64,000 bases of DNA from Myrica gale (GCA_963930655.1 OZ005604.1:5094001-5158000); one strand, 5' to 3'; numbered from the stretch's first letter, positions 1 through 12,438 are shown. Numbers and translations are program-made. The notes: a model not told the origin generated them from the sequence alone.

Positions 1-1853
1 TGGGAACCGGAAGAGGCTCTTCACTGAAATACTTGTCATGGAGCAGTTCCATCCCTGTAGCTCTACTAGCCGGGTCATAACAGACTAGCTTTTTCACCAG
101 AGAGATCTCATTAGTGGAGTGGTTGGGCAGGCATGCTTCCAAACCAATGGGATTTTCCACCTTATTGAATGATATTGTTCTATAATCAGGAAGTTTAGAA
201 CAACCTGGCCATACTTCCTCGGTTAAGTTTCCCAAAACGTTAAAAATCCTGCCGAGCTGATCAATATCAGCAGTTCCAGGAAAAAGAGGCTCCAGAGTCA
301 AAAGCTCAGCGAATACGCAACCCAATGACCACAAGTCAATTTCTAAACCATAGGTTGTGGATCCATAGAGCAATTCAGGAGCCCTGAACCAACAAGTTCC
401 GACACAGGATGTGAGACAACCTTGTCTATCACCTCCACCCTCTTCAGCATCGTATGAATATGAACTCTTGAAAGGATCATCCTCTATGTCGCTTGTCGAG
501 CATGTTGCGAGACAAGATGTATCACCATCGTGTACATTTGTTTCCTTGTCTGCCTCATCTATGGAGTTTTTAGCCTTGACCTCATCTAACTGTCTGAAAT
601 ATTCTTCTTTATTGGTATTGCCCTGATCTTGACTTTTGGATGGATTGTGAGATTGAAGAAAAGCTTCAGATGGCTCAAAGGTATGTTCTTGGTTTAAAGT
701 AGTTTGATCATAAGGTTGTGGGTCGTGGTAGGTAGCCACATATCCAGGCTCCAGGAGTATCCTCGCCTGAAATCAGAGACAATTGTTAACAACACCAAAC
801 ATTCCATTCAAAAAACCATATACGTGTAGAAAGTAGGAATTACATCCAAATTTAAATATCTATGAAAAGGAACAACTCTCTGGTTTCTATCTAGTAATCC
901 ATTATAATTATATTGTTTACAACATGACACACGAATAAGCATTTGGATTGCACTAATGAATTTGGTGTCTAGAGTACAAAAATAAGAGCGACTGTTTCCC
1001 AAGTAGGAATTAAAGACTACCAAATCAATCGCAAACCTTTTCAGTCATTGCAGGTAGAAACTAATTCTCATACACCTTAAGGCCCAAAGCCATTTCTAGA
1101 GGAAATTGAAGTTCTTAACACCATCTACCAGTAACTAAAATGATTGGCACAAGCCCATGAATCCCCGAGTGGTCTAAGAATTTAGTTAAACTACAACATT
1201 GTGAACAACACCAGGGCAAGCGCATTAACAACAAAAAAATTCTGTCAAACAAAGAAAATAAAAATTTTCTATCCTTCCCATTTATTTTCTTCTGTTATCC
1301 TTTCTCATCAACCAAACAAATGCCAGAAAAGCACTAAAATTTGATCACTTAATCGCTTTACCTGCCCAAAATCCGCGAGCTTGAGTACCCCATCATCCGA
1401 AACCAACAAATTACTGGGCTTTAAATCCCGATGGCAAATCACGTTCCTGTGACACGCGTCCACCCCACAGAGAATCTGGATCATCCACCTTTTTACCTCC
1501 CCGACACTAATCCCGCGGCCATCCCTCTTCGCCTCCTTGATCACCGCCGCCAAGTCCGTCCTCAGGTACTCCAACACGAGCACCGCGTCCTCGTCCCCGT
1601 CCGCCCGCCAGAAGTACTCGTGAAGGAAGACAACGTTTGAGGAATTGCGCAAGATCTGGAGGGCCTCGATTTCGCGGGACGCCGACTGGTAGTCGTGGAC
1701 CTCCTTGAGGGCGACAACGAGGTTATCGGAGAGCCGTCGGCCTCTGTAAACATCGGAGTACGCGCCGGAGCCTACTCGCTCCAGGATTTCGTATTTCGCG
1801 ATGATCTCGCGCCGTGTGTGGATGCTCCAGCTCCTTGGTGTGTAGGGCTCCAT
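1..1853 (-). CDS. CDKF;1: Cyclin-dependent kinase F;1-type CDK-activating kinase (3' end outside window)
   Basis: Two exons are visible: exon 1 at 1362-1853 (ATG at 1853) and exon 2 at 766-1, running off the left edge. The 595-bp intron has GT-AG ends and splits the gene in phase 0 inside DFGQ|AR. About 419 residues are visible. Seen motifs: glycine loop GSGAYSDV (28-35), VALK lysine 50, HRDLKPSN (141-148), DFG (161-163), then the long acidic insert (NVHDGDTSCLATC) typical of plant CDKF, and the activation segment with WFRAPELLYG. CDKF is the plant-specific kinase that phosphorylates the T-loops of other CDK-activating kinases and of CDKs. The match in order and in exon 1 (SWSIHTR start, DYQSAsREI) is close to Arabidopsis CDKF;1. 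One oddity is a Cys where the usual Arg sits in GTRWFR. The native promoter is separated from the ATG by a 2.4 kb hAT element. Confidence 0.95.
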
Positions 1854-1874
1854 TCTACGTACACAGAATGAGAG

Positions 1875-4295
1875 TAAGGCTGTGCAAATGTTCCGGTTTT
1901 AACCGGAACATCCGGTTCCGGTACCGGTTCCGGTATTCCGGTACCGGTTCCGGTCACTTCCGGTACCGGAACCGGATCACATATTTCCAAAAAACCGGAA
2001 CCGGAACCGGAAATTCCGGCGGAATTGCCGGAATTTCCGGTTCCGGCATATCAATTTTTAAAAGAAAATTCAGGGCTCAAAACGGTACCGTTTTGAGCCC
2101 TGTTATTTTAAAAAAACGCAACTCCTCTAACTCTAAGTCGACCTTTGACCTAATTTCACTCCTCCTCCAGCCTCCTCCTCCCCTTCTCCTGAGTCCCGAC
2201 CCTGCGGCGCCTTCAGCGGTTCAGCCTTCTCCTCTTGCCGTCAGCGACTAAACCCCCAGCGTTTCAGCCTTCAGCGGTTCAGCCTTCTCCTCCTGCCGTC
2301 CTCTCTTCCTCAGCCACCCGTGTGCTGTACTTCTCTCTCCCTCTCTCACTCGCCCTCCACCCTCCCTGCTGGATTGGTCCTCTCTCCCTCAAGCAGTCAA
2401 GCCTCAGCCACCGGTGCTCACGATTGGCCCGATTCTCTCCCTCAGGCCTCAGCCGTTATTAAGGTATGCCACAGTCACGGCTTTGTCACCACCATGCCGT
2501 TCTCTGTGTTTTTTTTTCTTCCTTAAGCTATTTATTTTGCAATAGATGGTGAAGAAAATTTTGGTTGTTGGATGTGTCCGTTTTCATTAGAATTGTGTTC
2601 TCTAAATCTTCAGTGATTTTGACATGGAAGAATGCTTTGTCAAGGCTATGGGCCTCAGTGATTTTGATAGGGACATAGGGTCGTTTATGGTTTTATTAAT
2701 CTGTTGGATTGCTTCATTTGTAGTATTTCGGGTACAGTTGGATTGCTTAATTTATTATGGTAGTTAGTCAATTGGATTGCTTAATTTATGATTCTGTGAT
2801 GTTTAATTGCTTATTGTTTGGAGAATCACAATGGGGCACTAATTGTATCTGCTGGTTCTGCTGGACCATTTCTGTTGGATTGCTTAATTGTTTAGACAAA
2901 GAAATTGAACCATTGCTGTTGGATTGCTTCCAAATCGTATCTGTTTGGGCACTGATCTGGGTTGTTATTTCAACTTATTACACTCAATTGAATCAATTTT
3001 TTGTTGGACTTTGGACTTTGCTTTTATGTTGTTGGGCTTTCAGTTTGGAGTTTGATGCATGATGCTTAGCTAATTTAGACTTTATATTTAATTTCATTTT
3101 GTTGTTTATGTTTAGATGATTTAGGTTGTGCACAGAATTGGTTGCATGCTCCACCTATGCTTGATGAAGATGACGTCGAGGTGGATGGTGGAGATGATCC
3201 ATTGAGTTACAGACTAGATAGAGGTAAACTACTAAACTAGATGTACGTTTTATTTTGTTAATTGATTATTTGGTTGTTGTAATAATTTGCTTTTAAATAA
3301 TTTGTTTTGTTTTGTTTTTGTCTTTTGTAGAGATGGAGAACTTGAGGATATGCTAAACATTATCAAGCTTGGAGCCTTGAATAGTTGGGTCTTTTTATTG
3401 GTTGGTTTTCTTGTGACTCTTGTCTTGGTATTTCTCTCATAATTATTTTGTTTTGTTAATTGATTATTTGGTTGTCTTATTACTTCTTTTATAAATGTTT
3501 TTGTTTTTGTTTTTTTGTAGTGGGGGAGATTGGAGAAGCTTGGAATGTTACATGAACTATGAAGTTGAAGTTTGAGATTTTCAATTTGAAATGTCCTTTA
3601 ATGTTTATCTTTTAATTGTTTTTTTAATTTCAAAGAACATTGTAATTTTAATTTAGAGTTTGCTTCTTTGAATTTGGATTAGTTCATGAATTTTTTATGT
3701 TTACTCATTTAGTTGTTTACTTATTTAGTTATTTGTATTATATAGTTAATTGTTTGTTTAGTTTTTTTTTGTAATTTGAATTTACAGTTTATTTAGCTAT
3801 GTTTATTTTGTTCTGTAATTTATTTGTTAAGCTGTAATTTTAATGTGGAGTTTATTTTGGTTTTGGAGTTGGATGAAAAATTGGCAATTCATTGGGTCTG
3901 TTGGTCTGTTGGACCGTGGTAGGCAATAGACTGAGTCTTTGATTTGGTTATGTAATTTTAATGTAATTCAATTGGAATTTGTGGTGTTGGTCCTGTTGGA
4001 CGACATTGTTGCATTGGGAAATAGGCAAGGCAATTACGCAGTAGGCAGGCTGGCTGGCAGCAGATTGTAAAACTGAAAATTTGGGCCAATGGGCCCAAAC
4101 CAAATATGGGCCTTTTAGGTCCAGATATGGAACCGGAATTTCCGGTTTCCGGTTCCGGAAATTCCGATTCCATTTCCGGTTCCATTCCGGTTTATTCCGG
4201 AATGGAACCGGAATAAAAAAACACGTTCCGGTGGGAACCGGAACCGGAACCGGAATGGGCAATTCCGGTTCCGTCCGTTCCGGTGCCCACCCTTA
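1875..4295 (+). mobile_element. Non-autonomous hAT element, copy A, in the CDKF leader
   Basis: Flanked by a perfect 8-bp duplication, aatgagag (1867-1874 and 4296-4303). Imperfect terminal inverted repeats: TAAGGCTGTGC on the left against TAAGGGTGGGC on the reverse strand of the right end. These are hAT hallmarks. Both ends carry about 170 bp of dense CCGGAAC/GTTCCGG repeats. The interior has a CT-rich leader-like stretch (2150-2460), intron-like T-rich DNA, and around 3120-3420 exon-like pieces whose conceptual product (QNWLHAPPMLDEDD) resembles the C-terminus of plant hAT transposases. No transposase core is present, so this looks like an internal-deletion derivative. It is nearly identical to the inverted copy at 6141-8579. 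Confidence 0.92.
2071..2102. repeat. Perfect 32-bp palindrome inside hAT copy A
   Basis: Both arms run CAGGGCTCAAAACG around a GTAC centre, with no mismatch. It lies between the CCGG-rich terminus and the CT-rich leader-like region, where a transposase promoter would be. The same palindrome is at 8334-8365 in copy B. Confidence 0.9.
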
Positions 4296-4303
4296 AATGA
4301 GAG

Positions 4304-6132
4304 TTCGAGCTTAGTGTTTTGTAGATGACGGACCGCGTGTAAAAGGTGCTGCTTTATGGTTGTCTGCGTATTAAAATTTTGGAGAAATAAATTTTAGGGT
4401 ATTAAATTTAGTGAAAAAGTGAAAATAAATTTGATTTTTAATATTTATTATAATGAAAAGTAATTATGTAATAAAGAGATTATATTGTAATTTTTTATTA
4501 TGAAAAAATTTTAGAAGTAATAAAATTTTTGTTATCAAACAAACATGTTTTACCGTTATGCTCAATTGGTCATGGCGAAGATGACCAACAGGTCAAGTGG
4601 CGAAACGGAGGACCATACGATTAAATGACTAATTTGCCCATCTCAGCGATTCTTAGGTAATGTTGGTTTACCATTTTTTTAGGATTTGTATATTACTTTT
4701 ATTTTTTATAATTCAAACATCACAAAACACACCTGTTTTAATACAACATTTTATTACATTTTTATAAACATCAATTTTTTTTAACAATCTTTGCACGCAT
4801 GCAAATACAACTTTAACATCACGTAAATATTCACAACTTTATCAAAATTCTATAAATTTCTTCCAAACGAACATCCTCAAAAGTTTTTTTAGTTTGATGT
4901 CAAGAAAAAATGATGCTGATTAGTCGAGGCGTGAGACTTACGGATATGTTGTTCATAGAATCTCATATTTGAATCTTTTTAGGTCTAAATAATTCTTTGA
5001 AGTCAATTTTACAACAAAAAAAATCATATTTATCTAACTTACCAATCCGAAATTTATTAGCCCATTAAAAAAGTGCCACTCTAATAGACCAATCGGGATA
5101 ATAAAATAAAAATTAATAAAGACTAAATAATTAGTGGATATAAATGCTATCCAAATAATAAGAAAAGAGAGCATCTATATGAAGCCTGCAAAGGCCCTAG
5201 GGTTTATTTGTAACGTCGATTTATTTAGATATAGAGATAAATATAAATTTATCCCTCTAGTCTTTCCCATTGGGTCCGTGGAAGCTCCAATGGGTGATCT
5301 CCAATCTGTGAAGCCGCTGGGAAGTTAGCTTTTACCATCAAATCAACCCCTTGATTTGATTACTTGCTCGTTGACTCACTATGGATTAAGGGAATTTAGC
5401 CCCGAGTCATACTAATATCATCCGGAGCACCAAGGGAGATTACGGAAGAGAACCCCGTTAGGTTTAAAATGTCACTTGTTGTCCACATGATCACTGTTCA
5501 ATTAGTTTGGACGGAAGATTAAAATTGATAAATTAGAAAAATTATAAAATTTAATATGTAAAATTGATAATTTAAAATCCTTTTTGACATTTGTACGAAA
5601 GTTGGAGGGTTCAAATGACTTTATCTCTTTATTTAAATATAAAGATAAATATAAATCTTACCCTTTAGTCTTTCCTATTGGCTCTGTGGTAGCTCCAATG
5701 TGTGATCTCCAATCTGTGAAACCACTGGGAAGTTAGCTTTTACCATCAAATCAACCCCTTGATTGATTACTTGCTCGTTGACTCACTCTGGATTAAGGGA
5801 ATTTAGGCCCAAGTCAGACTATTATCATCCGGAACAAAAATGGAAGAGGATCCCCGTTGGTTTATTAATTAAATACTTGCCTTTGCCCTTTGTCCATGTC
5901 AAGTTAAGACGTTCACAATTGCCAACTCAAAACAGCTGAGTATAAACTATAAAGTAAGAGACATTCTGCATTAGTGTCCATTCAAGGAAATATAGCACGC
6001 AGTTAGCAGGTTTTCTGCATTTTGTTTTTTTAAATATATATTGGGGGGAGAAATAGATAGATGTAAGCTATGTAATACAGTATTATTCTTCTCTATCCGG
6101 TGGGAGCACACTGGTAGGCATCAAATTACAGG
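4304..6132. other. Intergenic DNA between the two hAT copies
   Basis: No convincing gene. The left part probably contains the original CDKF promoter, displaced by hAT copy A. It is AT-rich and holds a diverged pair of direct repeats (annotated separately). Confidence 0.6.
5220..5832. repeat. Pair of ~205-bp direct repeats
   Basis: Copies at about 5220-5425 and 5628-5832 share long stretches, for example GGGAAGTTAGCTTTTACCAT and CTTGCTCGTTGACTCACT, with scattered differences. About 200 bp separate them. No terminal repeats or target duplication were found, so the origin (local duplication or a repeat-family fragment) is open. Confidence 0.75.
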
Positions 6133-6140
6133 CTTCTGTC

Positions 6141-8579
6141 TAAGGGTGGGCACCGGAACGGACGGAACCGGAATTGCCCATTCCGGTTCCGGTTCCGGTT
6201 CCCACCGGAACGTGTTTTTTTATTCCGGTTCCATTCCGGAATAAACCGAAATGGAACCGGAAATGGAACCGGAATTTCCGGAACCGGAAACCGGAAATTC
6301 CGGTTCCATATCTGGACCTAAAAGGCCCATATTTGGTTTGGGCCCATTGGCCCAAATTTTCAGTTTTACAATCTGCTGCCAGCCAGCCTGCCTACTGCGT
6401 AATTGCCTTGCCTATTTCCCAATGCAACAATGTCGTCCAACAGGACCAACACCACAAATTCCAATTGAATTACATTAAAATTACATAACCAAATCAAAGA
6501 CTCAGTCTATTGCCTACCACGGTCCAACAGACCAACAGACCCAATGAATTGCCAATTTTTCATCCAACTCCAAAACCAAAATAAACTCCACATTAAAATT
6601 ACAGCTTAACAAATAAATTACAGAACAAAATAAACATAGCTAAATAAACTGTAAATTCAAATTACAAAAAAAAACTAAACAAACAATTAACTATATAATA
6701 CAAATAACTAAATAAGTAAACAACTAAATGAGTAAACATAAAAAATTCATGAACTAATCCAAATTCAAAGAAGCAAACTCTAAATTAAAATTACAATGTT
6801 CTTTGAAATTAAAAAAACAATTAAAAGATAAACATTAAAGGACATTTCAAATTGAAAATCTCAAACTTCAACTTCATAGTTCATGTAACATTCCAAGCTT
6901 CTCCAATCTCCCCCACTACAAAAAAACAAAAACAAAAACATTTATAAAAGAAGTAATAAGACAACCAAATAATCAATTAACAAAACAAAATAATTATGAG
7001 AGAAATACCAAGACAAGAGTCACAAGAAAACCAACCAATAAAAAGACCCAACTATTCAAGGCTCCAAGCTTGATAATGTTTAGCATATCCTCAAGTTCTC
7101 CATCTCTACAAAAGACAAAAACAAAACAAAACAAATTATTTAAAAGCAAATTATTACAACAACCAAATAATCAATTAACAAAATAAAACGTACATCTAGT
7201 TTAGTAGTTTACCTCTATCTAGTCTGTAACTCAATGGATCATCTCCACCATCCACCTCGACGTCATCTTCATCAAGCATAGGTGGAGCATGCAACCAATT
7301 CTGTGCACAACCTAAATCATCTAAACATAAACAACAAAATGAAATTAAATATAAAGTCTAAATTAGCTAAGCATCATGCATCAAACTCCAAACTGAAAGC
7401 CCAACAACATAAAAGCAAAGTCCAAAGTCCAACAAAAAATTGATTCAATTGAGTGTAATAAGTTGAAATAACAACCCAGATCAGTGCCCAAACAGATACG
7501 ATTTGGAAGCAATCCAACAGCAATGGTTCAATTTCTTTGTCTAAACAATTAAGCAATCCAACAGAAATGGTCCAGCAGAACCAGCAGATACAATTAGTGC
7601 CCCATTGTGATTCTCCAAACAATAAGCAATTAAACATCACAGAATCATAAATTAAGCAATCCAATTGACTAACTACCATAATAAATTAAGCAATCCAACT
7701 GTACCCGAAATACTACAAATGAAGCAATCCAACAGATTAATAAAACCATAAACGACCCTATGTCCCTATCAAAATCACTGAGGCCCATAGCCTTGACAAA
7801 GCATTCTTCCATGTCAAAATCACTGAAGATTTAGAGAACACAATTCTAATGAAAACGGACACATCCAACAACCAAAATTTTCTTCACCATCTATTGCAAA
7901 ATAAATAGCTTAAGGAAGAAAAAAAAACACAGAGAACGGCATGGTGGTGACAAAGCCGTGACTGTGGCATACCTTAATAACGGCTGAGGCCTGAGGGAGA
8001 GAATCGGGCCAATCGTGAGCACCGGTGGCTGAGGCTTGACTGCTTGAGGGAGAGAGGACCAATCCAGCAGGGAGGGTGGAGGGCGAGTGAGAGAGGGAGA
8101 GAGAAGTACAGCACACGGGTGGCTGAGGAAGAGAGGACGGCAGGAGGAGAAGGCTGAACCGCTGAAGGCTGAAACGCTGGGGGTTTAGTCGCTGACGGCA
8201 AGAGGAGAAGGCTGAACCGCTGAAGGCGCCGCAGGGTCGGGACTCAGGAGAAGGGGAGGAGGAGGCTGGAGGAGGAGTGAAATTAGGTCAAAGGTCGACT
8301 TAGAGTTAGAGGAGTTGCGTTTTTTTAAAATAACAGGGCTCAAAACGGTACCGTTTTGAGCCCTGAATTTTCTTTTAAAAATTGATATGCCGGAACCGGA
8401 AATTCCGGCAATTCCGCCGAAATTTCCGGTTCCGGTTCCGGTTCCGGTTTTTTGGAAATATGTGATCCGGTTCCGGTACCGGAAGTGACCGGAACCGGTA
8501 CCGGAATACCGGAACCGGTACCGGAACCGGTACCGGAACCGGATGTTCCGGTTAAAACCGGAACATTTGCACAGCCTTA
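6141..8579 (-). mobile_element. Non-autonomous hAT element, copy B (inverted)
   Basis: Same element as 1875-4295 but in the opposite orientation, flanked by its own perfect 8-bp duplication cttctgtc (6133-6140 and 8580-8587). The separate duplications show two independent insertions and not an inverted segmental duplication. Internal conceptual translations match copy A almost residue for residue. Differences include extra GGTTCC units in the terminal arrays and a few substitutions, so both insertions look recent. Confidence 0.92.
8334..8365. repeat. Perfect 32-bp palindrome inside hAT copy B
   Basis: Identical to the palindrome at 2071-2102, with a GGTACC centre. Confidence 0.9.
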
Positions 8580-8587
8580 CTTCTGTC

Positions 8588-8891
8588 GAAGTTTTTATGC
8601 ATCTGCAGGTCACACTCAGACGGTACACTTTCCTCTTGGGCTGCCCCTTTTCGTCTACCGTGTATACTGCTGAAAACAAAAAAATGTATATACTAGTGTA
8701 TATACTGCCGTCTGCCGCCCACTTCTCTCGTCGGCTTTTCATTTTCGCTGATTTTATTAATTTTCGACTTATTATGAATGATTTTTAACTCTCTGCCTGT
8801 TTGAATTTGTATAGCCGATTCTGTCTGGCTCGTCAGTGCCTAGTTTGGTGGTCCGTTGCTTTAACTGAAAATTTTGACTAACTCTTTTTAA
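8588..8891. other. Short intergenic stretch between two hAT elements
   Basis: About 300 bp with no gene seen. It contains a small palindromic run, GTATATACTAGTGTATATAC, at about 8694-8713. Confidence 0.5.
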
Positions 8892-9142
8892 CCTTGGCGA
8901 TACAGGATCAAAATTTACGAGGGTAGAACTTTAAACGCGAAATGACAAGAATTTTTTTCCTTCTTAATGTAAAAAATTATCTTAGAGTTACAGTATCGAA
9001 AATTAAAGACTAAAAATATTAAAAATATTAGAATACATGTATTGTACTATGTACTACGACTGAGAGATGACAATTGCATCCTACGTTTTTGCATCTTTTG
9101 AAAATGTTGCAAAATGACTACGTTCTCAATAGTTTTAAAAAC

Positions 9143-12100
9143 TTATTGCTTGATGTATACTACCATGCAATTATTCATCCAGACATCTCTCATCCTATTA
9201 CGTAAATCACTCTTGATGATCTTCATCCCAGAAAATATTCTTTCAACGGTTACAGTCGCAACTGATAAGACCAATGTCAACTCAATAAGTCGATAAACTA
9301 ATGGAAATAGAGTATTTTTTGTCTCAACCATCTTCATAGTAAGACCTCTAATATCTTGAAGCCCAGCAAAACATCATTTCTTCTAACATCTCTAATATAG
9401 GTATTAAGCTGATTTTTAAGTATCAAATGATCATCTACTGTGAAATCTTATAGATAAAGCTCAGCAAGACGACGTAACTTAGCATGATCAAATGCTGAGA
9501 ATGAATTTTTTTGGATCTAGACATGTTATGCAAATAAGTAACTTCGTACTTGCTTCTGTGAGCCGATTATTCATCTCCTGAATGATCAAATCAATAACCT
9601 AGCAAAACACTTCCACACGAAAATGATGAAAATAAGTAATAGTTTGCCCTCCACGCCTCGAACGACTAAGAGTTGGTATAATGTCTTCCATATTCGGCAC
9701 ACTAATAGAGTTATCCACACAAAAAGTTTTGATTTCTTCCAAAAATTCATCTTATTCTATATCTCTCATTTCTTGCAACTGTTCCTTCACAACTCCAACC
9801 AAACTCATAGCATTAACAATGTCTTGATCTTTTCGTTGTAAGACTTGTGACAATTCGTTTATAATTCTCATTATATTCCTCAACAGATGCATAGTAAACA
9901 CAAACTCAAAACTTTACATCTTATTCATCAAACTCATAGTCATGGATCTTTGTTCTGGGAGAGTACCATTGTCTTTTATGTGTTCAAGCACTTCTAATAC
10001 TGATGACCACATAGTGAAGAGACGGATTATTGTAAGGTGGTATGAACCCCAACGAGTGTCACCTACAATATTATAGGAATTATAAAACTATAAACAAATA
10101 AAAAATAAATAGTATATGAATATTATAATGAAATATTATAATCACCTGGTCGTGCGACACTGATTTCTTGATTTTTGCCCTTTCCACTAGAAATCTCTCA
10201 TTTGTCCAACTGATCCACTATCTTCTTATGACAACTTTGCCAAAGAATATCTTTCTTTTAACATGACGCTCCAACCATATTCACAATCAAGGAAGTATAA
10301 TTAAAAAAATCACCAACTTGCAAGTTATTCTTTGTAATACCCACAACAACCAATTACAGTTGGTGAGCAAAACAATGAATATAGATAGCAGAAGGATTGT
10401 CTCTCAAAATGAGGGGACAATGTCATTTTAGTCTTTGGGTTTTCACCACTTTTCTTTTTAGTCCTTGAATTTAATTTTTTCAGATTTTAGTCCTTTGGTT
10501 TTCATTTTTTGACGAAATAGTCCTTCCGTCAGGGTTCCATCTCTTTCTCTAACCGAAAGGCCACATCAGCTGACAACTCAGCAGCTGATCTGGTAAGGAA
10601 AATTGACATTTTGGTCCTTGGGTTTTATTCCTTTTATTTTTTAGTCCTTAAGTTTAATTTTTTCAAATTTTAGTCCTTGGGTTTACATTTTTTGATGAAA
10701 TGACCCTTTTGTCAGGGATTACTGTTCAAATAATTGTTTAATTGTTAACATTTTAGGGTGTTGGAGTTGGTGAAAAAGCAAATAGAGAGATTATTTGAAT
10801 GAATTTTTTATATTTATTTGAAGTGAAACTTTTGGGGCCACATTCTTTCTGACACTCAATAGAACACATCATGTCTCAATTTTAGTGCTTCGAATAAATA
10901 ACAGATGCTAACATGATGTTTAGGAGTCAAAATTTTGTCCCCAATAAATCATCATTTTTCATTTCAAATAAATATAAAAAATTCATTCAAATAATCTCTC
11001 TCTTCACTTTTTTCACCAACTTAAAGACCCTAAAATTTTAAACACTCCAAAATTTTAACAATTAAACAATTATTTTAACAGTAATCCTGACAAAAGGGTC
11101 ATTTCGTCAAAAAATGTAAACCCAAGGACTAAAATGTGAAAAAATTAAACCCAAGGACCAAAATGTCATTTTTTCTTACTAGATCAGCTGCTGAGTTGTC
11201 AGCTGATGTGGCCTTTCCGTTAGAGAAAGAGACGGAACCCTGACGGAAGGACTATTTCGTCAAAAAAATGAAAACCAAAGGACTAAAATCTGAAAAAAAA
11301 TAAATTTAAGGACTAAAAATTAAAAGTGGTGAAAACCCAAGGACTAAATGACAATTTCCCCAAAATGAGTGACTTCAACCCGTTGAACTCGTATCGCATG
11401 TTTGATGCTTCATCATACCCTTGACCTCTCAATCTGGATATTAACAACTCATGTCTTGAAAACAATTTGTATATACTTTTTTTCAAAGATTCAGATCAAG
11501 TATAAGGAACATGTTCCACACCAAGAAAGCTTTCAATCACCTGTCCACGTATGTTCATATATTTCAAAATCACTGGAATTTGTTCATTCATTGAATTATC
11601 TCGAGACTCATCAACTATAAGAGAATAAAATCCATCTTCAATTTCTTTAATTATGGAAAGTGTGGTCTGAGCTACACAAGCACTCGTCTTTTCCTTCTGA
11701 ATATTTGGAGCAATCATTTGGTTGTTTCTAGGAGTATTAGTGGCAAAACATGTTTAGAAGTTCAAGAAAATTGTCCTTCCTTATTGAACTCTCATACTCA
11801 TCATGATCACGAAAAGCTAATTCTTGCCCCAAAAGATAACTAACGACATCTAAAAATGATGTTAAACAAATGTGATAAGCATTCTCTTGATCGGGTCCGT
11901 GTCTGTGTGAGGATAACATGTGTGGTACACTTTGTCACTGATTTTCAAGTGTTTCACATTGTCTTCTAGCTTCATTGTGAACATTATCATCTGCACCAAC
12001 ATGTTCACCATAAACTTCCACTACCTTTTTCCAATTGCTAAACCCCGTAGATGTAAACTTATCTCCTATGGGTCGCCTAAACAGATAACACCACAAGCAA

Positions 12101-12438
12101 TATGTTTCATCTTTTGATACACTATATTCCAACCAATTAAAATCTTTAAATCATATCTCCCTAAAACTCTTCATTTCTTTCTCGTATTGCTTCTTGGGAA
12201 AATCATGGGCATGAAGTTGAAAATGACATTTGATCAAGTACTCCTTACAAACTTGATCCCTAATCTCAACACCATATTATTCAATGAGTTTACGTAATCC
12301 TCGGTTAGAAATAATATCATTCGGGCTAAACATAATGTGAGGTCTTTGTGAACTAATATCCGTTTCAGAATTAGTAGCCGCGTTAGGAGTATTAGACGAC
12401 TCCACGCTGCGTGACTTTCTTATCACAAACTTATTCAT
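9143..12438 (-). pseudogene. hAT transposase pseudogene (TTF zinc finger, DUF4371, hAT dimerisation)
   Basis: The reading starts at an ATG at 12438 (MNKFVIRKSRS). In-frame stops appear near 12285 and 12155. The TTF-type zinc-finger segment follows at 11935-12132 (TYCLWCYLFRRPIGD). DUF4371-like sequence comes next at 11737-11919 and 11496-11717 (FYSLIVDESRDNS). A 0.95 kb MITE then interrupts the gene. The C-terminal hAT dimerisation motif is at 9143-9337 (ATVTVERIFSGMK). The family cuts and pastes DNA through an RNase H-like DDE fold. Stops, frameshifts and the nested insertion make this copy non-functional. Confidence 0.88.
10414..11360. mobile_element. Mutator-type MITE nested in the hAT transposase
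   Basis: Flanked by a perfect 9-bp duplication caaaatgag (10405-10413 and 11361-11369). Ends are GGG...CCC, with long imperfect inverted arms (about 250-300 bp each) built from blocks such as GTCCTTGGGTTT and TGACGAAATAGTCC. A 9-bp duplication and long inverted arms point to a Mutator-like derivative. No coding capacity is seen. It inserted after the host hAT transposase existed. Confidence 0.88.

Noticed and set aside
1880-2060. Short regular CCGGAAC repeats resembling a CRISPR-like or satellite array
   Set aside because: Units are overlapping inverted motifs without spacers, lie at hAT ends bracketed by an 8-bp duplication, and the DNA is a plant genome.
2235-3062. ORFs of 68-101 aa inside both hAT copies
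   Set aside because: Low-complexity Ser/Pro translations of a CT-rich leader and intron-like T-rich DNA. Their presence twice is due to the two element copies.
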